A stretch of 64,000 bases of DNA from Bradyrhizobium sp. Ec3.3. GTDB lineage: Bacteria; Pseudomonadota; Alphaproteobacteria; Rhizobiales; Xanthobacteraceae. The position numbers were made by a program, and so were the translations under genes. Below the pieces are notes generated by a model. That model was not told where the DNA came from. It saw nothing but the letters and a program-made list of their open reading frames with translations, and did no database searches. Positions within the stretch are counted from its first letter, which is position 1. Every line of letters begins with the position of its first letter. Location: the NCBI RefSeq assembly GCF_000472925.1, contig NZ_AXAS01000011.1, positions 124,001 through 188,000 on the forward strand. The letters run 5' to 3'. Below are positions 27,204-36,436 of this stretch, piece after piece.

Positions 27204-28307
27204 CTACTCCGCCGCGTCGGCAGCCTCCAGCGTCGGATAGTCCGTGTAGCCCCTGGCGCCGCCGCCGTAGAAGGTGTTCTTGTCCCATTCGTTGAGTGGC
27301 GCGCCTTTCTGCAAGCGCTCGACCAGGTCGGGGTTGGAGATGAAGGGCTTGCCGAACGCGATGAGGTCAGCAGCGCCGGCATCGAGCACCTTCGTCGCCA
27401 GCTCGAAATCGTAGCCATTGTTGGCGATGTAGGCGCCGGAGAAGCGCTTGCGCAGGTCAGCATAGTCGAACGGCGCGAAATCGCGCGGGCCGCCGGTCGC
27501 GCCTTCCACGACATGCAGATAGACGAGCTTGAGCGCATTGAGCCCGTCGACGATGTGGTCGAACAGCGCTTGCGGATTCGAGTCGGAGATGTCGTTCGCC
27601 GGCGTCACCGGCGAGATGCGGATGCCGGTACGGTCGGCGCCCGCTTCGGCGGCAACCGCCTTTGACACCTCCAGCATCAGCCTGGCACGGTTCTCGATCG
27701 AGCCGCCGTAGGCATCGGTGCGCTTGTTGGCGCCGTCTTTCGCAAACTGGTCGAGCAGATAGCCGTTGGCGCCGTGGATCTCGACACCGTCAAAGCCGGC
27801 CTCGAGCGCGTTGCGCGTGACGCGCTTGAAATCGTCGATGATCCCTGGAATTTCGGCAAGCTCGAGTGCGCGCGGCTCGGAGACGTCGGCGAAGGTGCCG
27901 TTGACGAAGGTCTTGCCCTTGGCGCGGATCGCGCTGGGAGCGACCGGCGCGCCGCCATTGGCCTGAAGCGCGTTGTGCGAGATGCGCCCGACATGCCAGA
28001 GCTGGATGAAGATGCGCCCGCCGCGCTCATGCACGCGATCGGTGACCTTGCGCCAGCCGGCGACCTGGTCTTTCGAGTAGATGCCAGGCGTATCCTGATA
28101 GCCCTGGCCCTGCTGGGAGATCTGGCTTGCTTCGGTGACGAGGAGTCCGGCGGAGGCGCGCTGCGCGTAGTAGTCGGCCGCAAGCGGGCTCGGCACGAAA
28201 GTCCCGGGCGCTGCGCGATTGCGCGTCAGGGGCGCCATCACGAAGCGGTTGGCCAGCGAGATCGGGCCAAGCTGATAGGGCTCATACAATTTGGTCGGAC
28301 GGCTCAT
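27204..28307 (-). CDS. Old Yellow Enzyme family alkene reductase
   Basis: This 367-residue FMN-dependent ene-reductase (NemA/XenA group) reduces activated C=C bonds or nitro/nitrate esters with NAD(P)H. The N-terminus LYEPYQLGPISLANRFVMAPL is typical, as are IQLWHVGRISH, the active-site HGANGYLLDQF (His-Asn pair for substrate oxygen), YGGSIENRARL and the FMN-binding LIAFGKPFISNPDLVERL. The ATG at 28307 was chosen; the 24 upstream in-frame codons do not resemble the family. It is monocistronic, with both sides intergenic. Confidence 0.94.
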   Translation of the reverse strand: MSRPTKLYEPYQLGPISLANRFVMAPLTRNRAAPGTFVPSPLAADYYAQRASAGLLVTEASQISQQGQGYQDTPGIYSKDQVAGWRKVTDRVHERGGRIFIQLWHVGRISHNALQANGGAPVAPSAIRAKGKTFVNGTFADVSEPRALELAEIPGIIDDFKRVTRNALEAGFDGVEIHGANGYLLDQFAKDGANKRTDAYGGSIENRARLMLEVSKAVAAEAGADRTGIRISPVTPANDISDSNPQALFDHIVDGLNALKLVYLHVVEGATGGPRDFAPFDYADLRKRFSGAYIANNGYDFELATKVLDAGAADLIAFGKPFISNPDLVERLQKGAPLNEWDKNTFYGGGARGYTDYPTLEAADAAE

Positions 28308-28503
28308 GGGAATGTTTTCCAGCGGTGACAGGTAGGGCACAGTTGTGCATCGCCACACACCGCGCAAGGCCGGAGTCATTCCGAAAGTGCAGGTGAGCTG
28401 CGCGACGGGACGGCGGGGAAGCTGAAAGAGGATCGTTTTTCTTCAATGTCATCCGCGGCAGCGGAGTTGATCTCCGTGCCGCGGAAAATATGGATCACAA
28501 ATC

Positions 28504-29007
28504 TCAGGTCATGCCGAGGAAATCGCGCTTGCCGATCTCGACACCGTTGTGACGCAGAATCCCGTGCGCGGTCGCGGCATGGAAATAGAAGTTCGGCAGC
28601 GAGACCGAGCTGAAGAATTGCTGCCCCTTCAATGTAACGGTCCGGTCGGGGCCGGCCGGGAATGTGACGTCCTTGGCATCGGCGCCCTCGAACTGCTCGG
28701 ACTTGAACGACTTCACGAAGTCGATCGTCTTTGCCAGCCGCTGCTTCAATTCCGCGAACGTCGTCTCGGTGTCCGGCATCGACGGCAGCTCCGTGTGCGT
28801 GAGCCGTGCACAGCCCTTGGCTGCGAAGTCGCTGACGAGCTGGATTTGCTTGCTGAACGGCAGCATGTCCGGGAAGAGCCGAGATCCGATCAGCACGCTT
28901 GGCTCGATCTTCCTGGCCGCGCAATGGGCCTCCGCCTTGGTGAGCAGGCCGGTCAGGCTGTTCAGCATCTGCAAATAGGCGGGGACGACGGCGTCATAAA
29001 AGGACAT
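28504..29007 (-). CDS. DUF1993 family protein
   Basis: This 167-residue soluble protein matches the DUF1993 pattern (helical, DinB-like): N-terminal YDAVVPAYLQMLNSLTGLL, then LFPDMLPFSKQIQLVSDFA, and a C-terminal NFYFHAATAHGILRHNGVEI-type block with conserved His residues. Function unknown in the family; the DinB-like fold suggests metal binding. The ATG at 29007 has GAGAG upstream; the frame is open above it but without family resemblance. The 196 bases between it and the OYE gene show nothing else. Confidence 0.88.
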   Translation of the reverse strand: MSFYDAVVPAYLQMLNSLTGLLTKAEAHCAARKIEPSVLIGSRLFPDMLPFSKQIQLVSDFAAKGCARLTHTELPSMPDTETTFAELKQRLAKTIDFVKSFKSEQFEGADAKDVTFPAGPDRTVTLKGQQFFSSVSLPNFYFHAATAHGILRHNGVEIGKRDFLGMT

Positions 29008-29113
29008 GTGATGCTCTCTTCTCGTTGGGATGTCAGGAGGTATCCTGGTCCCAAGAGATGGGAGCACCGCAGGAAAATACAATCGCCGAAGTGGCGTTCG
29101 CGGGTTAAAAATT

Positions 29114-30412
29114 CTACCGCACGATCGCTTGCGGCTGCGCCTGCGCGGTGCCGCCGCGCATGCGCGCGAGCAGTTCCGCCGTCGGCCAGGAATCCGCGGG
29201 CAGGCCGTACTTGATCTGCATCGCCTTCACCGCGCTGCGGCTCTGCTGGCCCAGCACGCCGTCGACCTTGCCGACGTTGAAGCCTGCGCGCACCAGCAGC
29301 TGCTGCAACTCCTTCAGCTCGTTGAACGGCAGTTGCGCCACCGGCTGCGCCGGCTTGCGCATGGGAGCTGCGCCCGCAATGCGCGAGGCGAGGTAACCGG
29401 CGGTGGTGGAATAGATCAGCGAATTATTCCACTCAGTGTAGGCCGCGAAATTCGGATAGGCCATGAAGGCCGGCCCCGACCGCCCCATCGGCAGGAGCAC
29501 GGAGGCGGCGAGATTGTCGTTCGGCAGCGGCCGGCCGTCGGGGTAGGTCACGCCCAGCTGCGCCCATTTCGAGCGCGGCTGCTGCACCGAGAGATCAGTC
29601 TGCTCCCAGGGCAAATTTGCGGGCACCTTGATCTCTTCCAGCCACGGCTCGCCGCGCCGCCATTTCAATCCGTTGGCGATATAGTTCGCGGTCGAGCCGA
29701 TCACGTCGGGCCCGCTGCGGAGCAGATCGCGCCGGCCGTCGCCGTCATAGTCGACGGCGTAGTTGACGTAATGCGTCGGCAGAAATTGCGTCTGTCCGAG
29801 CTCGCCGGCCCAGGAGCCGATCATCTCGGCAGGGCTGAGATCGCCGCGGTCGATCACCTTGAGCGCCGCGATGGTTTCGCCCACGAACATCTCCGAGCGT
29901 CGGCAGTCATAGGCCAGCGACACCAGCGATTTCAGCGTCGGCAGATTGCCCATGTTGGCGCCGAAATCGCTCTCCAGCCCCCAGAATGCGGCGATCACCG
30001 CCGGCGGCACACCGTATTCCTTCTCGGCGCGCGCGAACGCCGCCGCGTATTGCTTGATGTGCTGCTGGCCGTTCTGCATGCGATAGGTCGCGGCCATGCG
30101 GCCGGCGAATTCGGTGAAGAGCTGGCCGAACACGCGCTGGCCGCGGTCGCGGTTGACGATGCCCTGGTCGTAGACGAGGTAGGGCGAGGCCTCGCTGATC
30201 GCGCGCTGCGACACGCCCGCGGCGATGGCCTGCTGTTTCACCTCAGTGAGGAAGCGGTCGAAGCTCGCGCCATTGTGGCACGAGGCTGCGCGCGGCGCGG
30301 TCGGCCGCGGCGCGGCCTGTGGTTTTACGGGCGGCGGCAGCAACTGGGCGGAAGCGGTGGCGGAGAGTGCGAGCAGTGTGACGGCCGCGATCGCGAATCG
30401 GGTCTGGAGCAT
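29114..30412 (-). CDS. periplasmic lytic murein transglycosylase (MltB type) with peptidoglycan-binding domain
   Basis: This 432-residue exported protein has a signal peptide at residues 1-22 and a Pro-rich linker. The SLT-2/MltB catalytic domain has the probable catalytic E147 in AFWGLESDFG, and GSWAGELGQTQFLPTHY further on. The C-terminal PG-binding-1 domain is at about 360-415 (LKELQQLLVRAGFNVGKVDG). It cleaves glycan strands of murein with 1,6-anhydro product. The ATG at 30412 begins the signal peptide; the frame stays open upstream, but that part runs antisense to the synthase gene and is rejected. It is 80 bases downstream of the polysaccharide synthase operon on the same strand. Confidence 0.94.
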   Translation of the reverse strand: MLQTRFAIAAVTLLALSATASAQLLPPPVKPQAAPRPTAPRAASCHNGASFDRFLTEVKQQAIAAGVSQRAISEASPYLVYDQGIVNRDRGQRVFGQLFTEFAGRMAATYRMQNGQQHIKQYAAAFARAEKEYGVPPAVIAAFWGLESDFGANMGNLPTLKSLVSLAYDCRRSEMFVGETIAALKVIDRGDLSPAEMIGSWAGELGQTQFLPTHYVNYAVDYDGDGRRDLLRSGPDVIGSTANYIANGLKWRRGEPWLEEIKVPANLPWEQTDLSVQQPRSKWAQLGVTYPDGRPLPNDNLAASVLLPMGRSGPAFMAYPNFAAYTEWNNSLIYSTTAGYLASRIAGAAPMRKPAQPVAQLPFNELKELQQLLVRAGFNVGKVDGVLGQQSRSAVKAMQIKYGLPADSWPTAELLARMRGGTAQAQPQAIVR

Positions 30413-30492
30413 AGGGTTTCCGGCAGCGGGAAGGGCGGGAGGAATCTCCCGAAGTTTAGGTGAAGAACCGGCCTCACGCCACCCCGTTGCCG

Positions 30493-32427
30493 CTAGCCGA
30501 ACAACCGCAGCATCAGGGCTTTCCCGACTGGCAGCGCCTTGATGCCGCGATAGGCGCGCACATATTCGCCGGCATAGAACGCCCGGACCGCGTGCACGCG
30601 CGTGTCCATGCCCTCTTCGAACCGCACGGCAAAGCCGTTCGTGGTCCGCCGCACCACGGTAGCCGCGATGGAACGGCCATAGATCTGGCATTCGATCGCG
30701 CTGCCGATCGCAGGTGGGTCGGGATCGATCAGCCGCGCGCCGGTGATCGAGATATCGGCGAGCCGGACGAGGTGCGACTTGCCGCCCTGGCGCAACAGGA
30801 TGGCCTCGTTGCGGACGAAGCGTTCGGCCTTGCGCTTGCGCGGCTGCTCGATGCAGACGAAGCAGACCACGGTGAGGATGAACGCGTTGTACAGGCTCCA
30901 GGCCAGCGCCAGCCCGCCATAGGCAATGCTCTCGCCGCGCAAATGCAGGATGAAGGCATAGGCGATCGCCGCGAGCGTGATCAGAAGCGCGGTGCCGTAG
31001 AGCCGCAGCAGCGGCCATTCGACGAATTTCTTGTCGCGGTCGCCGCCTTTGGCAGTGACCTTGAACTTGTGCCCCTTGGGCCTCAGCAGGCCCGTGGTGA
31101 CGGCCTTCAGCACGGCGGGCGCCGCCACGAGCTGCGACACGTCTGCCATCATGGCAAGCGAACGGCCGTGCGACAGCCAGGCCATCGTCAGTCCATGCCA
31201 GACGTAGAATGGCAGGAAGAAATGCAAGAGCTCGGCGAGGTCCGCCTGCACCGCCTTGATGCCGAACAGCAGAAACAGCCAGGGCACGACCAGCCCGAAC
31301 ATCTTGGCGAAATAGACTGTCGTCCAGCTCATGAAGGCGTCGACCAGCGACAGCCGGTCGATAAGCGGGAGCTTCGATGTCTGCGACAGCGGACTACTGC
31401 GGCCGCGCACGATCTGCATGAAGCCGAGACACCAGCGGCCGCGCTGGGTGATGTATTCCTTCAGGCCCTCCGGCGCGAGCCCGATGGTCAGGCGCTCATT
31501 GAGATAGACGGTCTTGAGGCCGCGCTCCTTCAGGCGCAGGGTAACGAGATAATCCTCGGTCACCGAGTCGGTCGGGAATCCGCCGATCTGCATCAGCCCG
31601 GAATAGCGGATCAGGGACGAAGTCCCGCAGCAGAACGCGACGCCCCAAGCATCCTTGGCCGGCATCAGGATGTCGAAGAAGAACCGCTGCTCGTCGGGCC
31701 ACACGTCAGACGCGGCGAGGTTGGTCTGGATCGGATCGGGATTTATGAAATGCTGCGGCGTCTGCACCACGCCGACGGATGCATCGTCCATCAAGCTGAT
31801 GGTCCGCGCGAGAAAATCCGGACGCGGCACGAAGTCCGCATCGAGGACGGCGATGAAGTCCGGCCGTTCCGGCAGCCCGCCGACATACTTGAGTGCGTGG
31901 TTGATGTTGCCCGCCTTGGCATGGCGGTTGTCGGGACGCGTGAGGTAGTGGCAGCCGAGTTCGCTCGCGAGGTGCCGCAGCCACAGCCGGCGTCCGTCGT
32001 CGAGCACCCAGACGCGGTAATTGCCGTACTCCATTCCGGTCGCGCCGATGATCGTGCGCTCGAGGATCGATCGCTCCTCGTTGTAGGTGCAGATGAAGAC
32101 GTCGATCAGCGGCGCCTTCGGATCGGTGGCGCGGCCGTCGACCTCCGTGGTGCGTCTGGTGGTGCGGCTGAGGAACAGAAGCGACAATGCGACCGCGACC
32201 AGCGAAGCCGCTTCCGCCAGCATGAAGGGATAGCCGAAGAAAAAATCCGCCGTCAGGCCCGGTGGAGGCAGGGTCTTGGTGACGCGCCAGTAGAAGTAGC
32301 GCAGCAGGAGGACGAACGACACGCCGGTCAAAAGCGAGCGCGCCAGCGTGTTGTCACGCCTGAGAAGTGGCACCATCGCCATGAAGGCGCCGAGCGCGAG
32401 AAAGCCGGGCGCCAGTGCCGCCATCAT
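30493..32427 (-). CDS. GT2 beta-glucan-type synthase with PilZ c-di-GMP domain (BgsA/BcsA-like)
   Basis: This 644-residue processive family 2 glycosyltransferase embedded in the inner membrane shows the BcsA set: DDG (143-145), DAD (196-198), TED (290-292) and QRGRW (328-332). N-terminal TM segments are at about 5-90, and four or more follow the catalytic domain. The C-terminus is a PilZ-like domain with RxxxR (R532, R536) and DxSxxG (558-563, DISITG), so c-di-GMP control is expected. With the membrane-fusion gene just upstream (ATGA overlap) it resembles the bgsBA mixed-linkage beta-glucan operon of Sinorhizobium meliloti more than a full bcs cellulose operon. The polymer is not proven. Confidence 0.88.
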   Translation of the reverse strand: MMAALAPGFLALGAFMAMVPLLRRDNTLARSLLTGVSFVLLLRYFYWRVTKTLPPPGLTADFFFGYPFMLAEAASLVAVALSLLFLSRTTRRTTEVDGRATDPKAPLIDVFICTYNEERSILERTIIGATGMEYGNYRVWVLDDGRRLWLRHLASELGCHYLTRPDNRHAKAGNINHALKYVGGLPERPDFIAVLDADFVPRPDFLARTISLMDDASVGVVQTPQHFINPDPIQTNLAASDVWPDEQRFFFDILMPAKDAWGVAFCCGTSSLIRYSGLMQIGGFPTDSVTEDYLVTLRLKERGLKTVYLNERLTIGLAPEGLKEYITQRGRWCLGFMQIVRGRSSPLSQTSKLPLIDRLSLVDAFMSWTTVYFAKMFGLVVPWLFLLFGIKAVQADLAELLHFFLPFYVWHGLTMAWLSHGRSLAMMADVSQLVAAPAVLKAVTTGLLRPKGHKFKVTAKGGDRDKKFVEWPLLRLYGTALLITLAAIAYAFILHLRGESIAYGGLALAWSLYNAFILTVVCFVCIEQPRKRKAERFVRNEAILLRQGGKSHLVRLADISITGARLIDPDPPAIGSAIECQIYGRSIAATVVRRTTNGFAVRFEEGMDTRVHAVRAFYAGEYVRAYRGIKALPVGKALMLRLFG

Positions 32428-33812
32428 GGCGTGGTCTCGTTCCGGCCAAAGACGACCCGCCCGGTTCGGCCGACAGTGCAGTCGTGAGCGGCGGCATCGG
32501 CCGGTGCGACCGTGACGCGATAGGGCTCCTTGTTCAGCGCATCGGGATTGATGGCGAGATTGGCGGGCGCACCGGCGGAACCTGTCAGATTGACGACGGT
32601 GCCGGAGATCGGCTCGCCGCCGTCATTCGGCTCGAAGGTGGCGTGGTCGCCGAGCCGCAGCCGGTTATAGACGCTCTCCGTGACGTTGGCGGTGACGACG
32701 GCGCCGCTGCAATCGAGCACCTTGAGCAGCGGCTGGCCTGCCTGCACATCCTCGCCCGGCGAGGTCATCATCTCCCAGACGCGGCCTGCGACCGGCGTCT
32801 TGATGTTGGCTTCGGAGAGGTCTGTGAAGCGGATCTCCTCCGTGATGATCTCGTTCGCAAGCCAGGCGATCTCCGTGTCGATACGCATCAGATCGGCTTC
32901 CAGGTCCTTGGCGCGCTGGCGCATCTCCTCCTCGCGCTGCACCGAGCTTGGCCGGTCGTTGTAGCTGTCGCCGAGGAACGAGCCGCTTTGCGCCGCGGTC
33001 AGCTCGACCTTGGCCGCATCCAGTCGCTTGCGCGCGCCGAGCTCGGTCTGCTGCGCAACCGAAAGCTCACGCGTCAGCCGCGCGAGCTCGACCGTGGAGA
33101 TGTTGCCGGATTTCGCCAGCGATGAGGCGCGATCCACCGCTGCGCTCGCTTCCTCGCGCCGCGCCGCCGCTGCCTCGATCGAGGTCTGGATCTCGGCGAT
33201 GCGTGCCTCGAGCTGCAGGACGCGTCCATTCTTGAACTGCTCGGCCTGCCGCGCGAGGTCCTGCTGTGCTGCCTGTGCCGTCGCCAGCTTGGCCGCGAGA
33301 GACGGTCGCTCGTTTTCCAGCCGCGATTTCTGCCGCCGAAGGTCATCGAGTCGCGTACGATCACTGCGCGGGTTGACCACCCGCAGCACGACCGCGTCGG
33401 CGTCAAGCCGAGCCCGATCCTTGATGGGATCGGAGGCTGCGACGATGCGTCCACCGATCGGCGCACGCAGGGTGACGAGGCGGGAGTTCAGCACGGCTTC
33501 GACGCTGGAGTTCTGCAGCATGGCGCGCAGCGGCAGCCAGCCGAACACGGCAATCACGGCAAGGCCGGCTGCGATCTTCAAGCCCCGCCACAAATACGGC
33601 CAGCGTGACGCCGGTTCCGCGGCCTCCATCCGGGCAGCGGGTTCCTGCGGATGTTCCTCGTCGGCAAATAGGCGTTCCTGCAGCGCCTGCTGCAAGCTCC
33701 TGGCATCCGAACTCCTTGCATCCGAACTCCTGGCTTCGGGGGCACTTTCTGCCTCGCGCGCGGGGGTCGGGGATGTATCACTGGCGGAAATTGCTCGAGA
33801 CCGGTCCATCAT
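32424..33812 (-). CDS. HlyD-type membrane fusion protein of the polysaccharide operon (BgsB-like)
   Basis: This 462-residue protein has a cytoplasmic N-terminal tail of about 70 residues with an SSDAR tandem repeat and one TM segment (about 77-95, IAAGLAVIAVFGWLPLRAML). Next comes a barrel-sandwich half (RAPIGGRIVAASD), a long coiled-coil hairpin (about 150-310) and the second half (IKTPVAGRVWEMMTSPGEDV). Such proteins bridge the periplasm for polymer export. Its stop overlaps the synthase start, so the two are coupled. The start has two adjacent Met codons at 33812. No outer-membrane pore gene is nearby. Confidence 0.88.
   Translation of the reverse strand: MMDRSRAISASDTSPTPAREAESAPEARSSDARSSDARSLQQALQERLFADEEHPQEPAARMEAAEPASRWPYLWRGLKIAAGLAVIAVFGWLPLRAMLQNSSVEAVLNSRLVTLRAPIGGRIVAASDPIKDRARLDADAVVLRVVNPRSDRTRLDDLRRQKSRLENERPSLAAKLATAQAAQQDLARQAEQFKNGRVLQLEARIAEIQTSIEAAAARREEASAAVDRASSLAKSGNISTVELARLTRELSVAQQTELGARKRLDAAKVELTAAQSGSFLGDSYNDRPSSVQREEEMRQRAKDLEADLMRIDTEIAWLANEIITEEIRFTDLSEANIKTPVAGRVWEMMTSPGEDVQAGQPLLKVLDCSGAVVTANVTESVYNRLRLGDHATFEPNDGGEPISGTVVNLTGSAGAPANLAINPDALNKEPYRVTVAPADAAAHDCTVGRTGRVVFGRNETTP
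33697..33738 (-). repeat. 15-base tandem repeat inside the membrane-fusion gene
   Basis: CTCCTGGCATCCGAA at 33697-33711 is repeated at 33712-33726 with one change and begins a third time at 33727. It encodes consecutive SSDAR units in the cytoplasmic tail. Being in frame, copy-number change would alter tail length without breaking the gene. Confidence 0.85.
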
Positions 33813-34094
33813 GAACAGTCACCTTGCTGACTGGTGGCAATGGAACCGAGTAATGCCCAGGCAGGCCTGGGGTGCCCGGTTGTCCTCGATTAAGCGGCGG
33901 CTGCCTTTCTAACGGGTAAACTTCGGCGTGGGGTTTGGTGCAAATGCGCCGTAAGGTTTATGAGTGCCGAATTTTCCTCGCCAACACCCGCCGCGGCTCT
34001 CCGACGCAGCGGCCTGTCTTGCGGCGCGACGGCGTCGCCATACTTTGATTGCGCCGGCTGAAGGCTTGGCCACGGCCGGCTCACGGAGGCGGCC

Positions 34095-35030
34095 ATGAAC
34101 TATCTTCGCACGGCAATTCTCCTCGCAGGCCTCACCGCCCTGTTCATGGGCGTCGGCTATCTCATCGGCGGCGCCACTGGGGCCATGATCGCGCTGGTCA
34201 TCGCGGCGGCGACCAATCTCTTCACCTACTGGAACTCCGACCGCATGGTGCTCTCGATGTACGGAGCCCATGAGGTCGACCGCGCCAGCGCGCCGGAACT
34301 CGTCGGTCTCGTCGCCGAGCTTGCGGGCCGTGCCGGGCTACCGATGCCGCGCGTGTTTGTGATGGACGAGCCGCAGCCCAACGCGTTCGCCACGGGTCGC
34401 AATCCGCAGAATGCCGCGGTTGCCGTCACTGCCGGCTTGATGCATCAGCTCAGCCGCGAGGAGCTCGCCGGCGTGATCGCGCACGAGCTTGCGCACGTCA
34501 AAAACCACGACACGCTGCTCATGACCATCACCGCGACGGTCGCGGGCGCGATCTCGATGCTGGCACAGTTCGGCATGTTCTTCGGCGGCCATCGCAACAG
34601 TAATTCCGGCCCCGGCATCGTCGCCTCGATCCTGATGATGATCGTGGCGCCGCTCGCTGCAATGCTGGTGCAGATGGCGATCAGCCGCACCCGCGAATAT
34701 GCCGCCGACGATCTCGGCGGCCGCATCGTCGGCCAGCCGATGTGGCTCGCATCCGCGCTTGTCAAGATCGAGAATGCCGCACATCAGGTGCCGAACTTCG
34801 ACGCGGAGCGCAATCCTGCGACGGCGCACATGTTCATCATCAATCCGCTGTCGGGGCACGGCGTCGACAGTCTCTTCGCTACCCATCCCTCGACGCAGAA
34901 CCGCATCGACGCGCTGCAGCAGCTCGCGGCCGAGCTCGGCGCGAACGGGGCGCCATCGCTCGGCGCCAACGAAAACTATCCGCCGCAAAGTCCATGGGGC
35001 CGCTCGTCCAGGCGCGGACCGTGGGGATGA
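34095..35030 (+). CDS. htpX: zinc metalloprotease HtpX
   Basis: This 311-residue M48 membrane protease degrades misfolded inner-membrane proteins. Two N-terminal TM segments (residues 5-45) are followed by the HELAH zinc motif (H130, E131, H134). A hydrophobic pair at about 145-200 and the third-ligand region [14 protein letters not shown] come next. The ending [13 protein letters not shown] is typical of the family. GGAGG precedes the ATG. The upstream 282 bases (33813-34094) separate it from the divergent polysaccharide operon; I see no clear sigma-32 or CpxR site there. The Gly/Pro-rich C-terminal tail is variable in the family. Confidence 0.96.
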   Translation: MNYLRTAILLAGLTALFMGVGYLIGGATGAMIALVIAAATNLFTYWNSDRMVLSMYGAHEVDRASAPELVGLVAELAGRAGLPMPRVFVMDEPQPNAFATGRNPQNAAVAVTAGLMHQLSREELAGVIAHELAHVKNHDTLLMTITATVAGAISMLAQFGMFFGGHRNSNSGPGIVASILMMIVAPLAAMLVQMAISRTREYAADDLGGRIVGQPMWLASALVKIENAAHQVPNFDAERNPATAHMFIINPLSGHGVDSLFATHPSTQNRIDALQQLAAELGANGAPSLGANENYPPQSPWGRSSRRGPWG

Positions 35031-35200
35031 GACCAGTTGGCTCAGCCGTCGCAGATGTGCCGTGATGGCGTCACAATTGATGCGGGAAACCAGCCATTCA
35101 ACCTCGCATTGGTGACGGTGTTCGAGCTCTGCGTCCGCGATTTACGCTTATCCTTGTCCCAAAAGACTCTTGCGCTTTGTCGCGCATTGATTCACACCAA

Positions 35201-35228
35201 TGCGACTCGCCTTTTTCGGCGAGTCGCA
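35201..35228. promoter_or_regulatory. perfect 11-base hairpin upstream of a small membrane-protein gene
   Basis: TGCGACTCGCC (35201-35211) and GGCGAGTCGCA (35218-35228) pair perfectly around a TTTTTC loop. It lies 57 bases before the small gene at 35285 and 171 bases after htpX. The T run is in the loop, not after the stem, so it is not a classical terminator. Confidence 0.7.
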
Positions 35229-35284
35229 GGCCGGACGGCTTGCCGGGTGTGACAATTGTTTAAACGTAATTGCCGGAGGTGCGC

Positions 35285-35461
35285 ATGTTGCACATGAACC
35301 GGTCCGTGCGGGATGAGGCAGCTTCGCACGAGAGTTTTCTGGTCAATGCGGAAGGCGCGCTCCTTCTGACGTCCTTCGCACTTGCTGCAATCGGCTGGTG
35401 TTGTCTGCTGGCAATGTGGCTGACGAGGGCGCTTTCTTGGGCGTCTGACTGGGCGACCTGA
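35285..35461 (+). CDS. small single-span membrane protein (58 aa)
   Basis: The ATG at 35285 has CCGGAGG eight bases upstream, a better site than most neighbours, and opens a 58-residue frame starting MLHMNRSVRDEA. A hydrophilic N-terminal 25 residues precede one strong hydrophobic helix (ALLLTSFALAAIGWCCLLAMW) containing a CC pair. The end is a short aromatic tail. No family recognised. The ribosome site, the membrane segment and the preceding hairpin argue that it is real. Confidence 0.62.
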   Translation: MLHMNRSVRDEAASHESFLVNAEGALLLTSFALAAIGWCCLLAMWLTRALSWASDWAT

Positions 35462-35598
35462 GGCCGGCACAACCGAGATTGTGGTCGGCTTTGTGAGCTG
35501 GCGCACACAAGATCGTCTCCGCCGGTGCTAACACCGGCCCAGACCTCAAGCGTCTGAAAGGGGATGCGTGGCCGGCCTGTTGCCGGCGACGGCTGACG

Positions 35599-36240
35599 AT
35601 GACCAGATTAGCTGCGCCATTGTTGATCGTGTCGGGCATTCTCGTCGGATTGTCGTTGCACACCGTCGTCAATTGCGGCGATGCTAACGAGCCCGACGTC
35701 TGCTCGGCCGTGATCGGCTTCAGCCCGTTCCGCGGCTCGCTGATCGCGTTCGCCTATGAGGGGCGCGGCCGCATCGCGCTGCGGCACGGCGACGCCAAAC
35801 GGGCGATCGTCGATTTCGACCAGGCCATTCATCTCAACCCGAACCGCGCCGCCACCTTCCGCGACCGCGGCCTGGCCCACCGGCAGAACGGCGAACTGGA
35901 TCTGGCGGTCGCCGACTACGACCAGGCAATCGCGCTCGATCCGAAGCTTGCGGCGTCGTATTCCGAGCGGGGGCTCGCCCTTGCGGCCAGGGGCGATCTC
36001 CAGCGCGCAATCCTGAGCTACAACACCGCCATCCGCCTCGCGCCCAATGATCCGGACGCGCGCGTCAATCGCGCCCTCGCGTTCCTCGCGAGCGGACGGA
36101 CGGACGATGCCCGCGCCGATTTCGAAGCCGTCCTCGCGCTGCCGGAGCGCCCCGACGGCGCCGCCCATCAGCTCGCCCGCACCAAGCTCGGCGAGCTGGG
36201 CGAACCAAGGCCGACCAACATCTCTGCGCCGCTGCGGTGA
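35599..36240 (+). CDS. TPR-repeat protein, N-terminally anchored or exported
   Basis: This 213-residue protein has an N-terminal hydrophobic segment (residues 4-24) that could be a signal or anchor. A Cys-containing linker follows, then four tetratricopeptide repeats of 34 residues (for example AATFRDRGLAHRQNGELDLA and LAASYSERGLALAARGDLQR), with the usual small/large residue spacing. TPR arrays bind partner proteins; none can be named. It is monocistronic, and a palindromic repeat follows. Confidence 0.85.
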   Translation: MTRLAAPLLIVSGILVGLSLHTVVNCGDANEPDVCSAVIGFSPFRGSLIAFAYEGRGRIALRHGDAKRAIVDFDQAIHLNPNRAATFRDRGLAHRQNGELDLAVADYDQAIALDPKLAASYSERGLALAARGDLQRAILSYNTAIRLAPNDPDARVNRALAFLASGRTDDARADFEAVLALPERPDGAAHQLARTKLGELGEPRPTNISAPLR

Positions 36241-36266
36241 GTTTTTTGTGCCGCCTCGGCAGTGCA

Positions 36267-36420
36267 CCCTCTCCCCTTGCGGGAGAGGGTGGCTTCGATG
36301 CGCAGCATCGAAGCCGGGTGAGGGGTCTGTCTCCGCGTATTCGACTGCGTGAGATTCATTCGCGGAGACAACCCCTCATCCGGCGCTTCGCGCCACCTTC
36401 TCCCGGAAGGGGAGAAGGGA
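36267..36420. repeat. palindromic intergenic repeat, family E, copy 1
   Basis: CCCTCTCCCCTTGCGGGAG at the left and CCCGGAAGGGGAGAAGGG at the right, with GGGTGAGGGG/CCCCTCATCC inside, make a long imperfect cruciform between convergent genes. A related copy is at 43510-43620. Confidence 0.8.
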
Positions 36421-36436
36421 AGGCAGCGAGTGTGCC

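Noticed and set aside
30413..31018. N-terminal extension of the lytic transglycosylase frame by about 200 codons
   Set aside because: The extension overlaps the synthase gene out of frame. A normal signal peptide begins at 30412.
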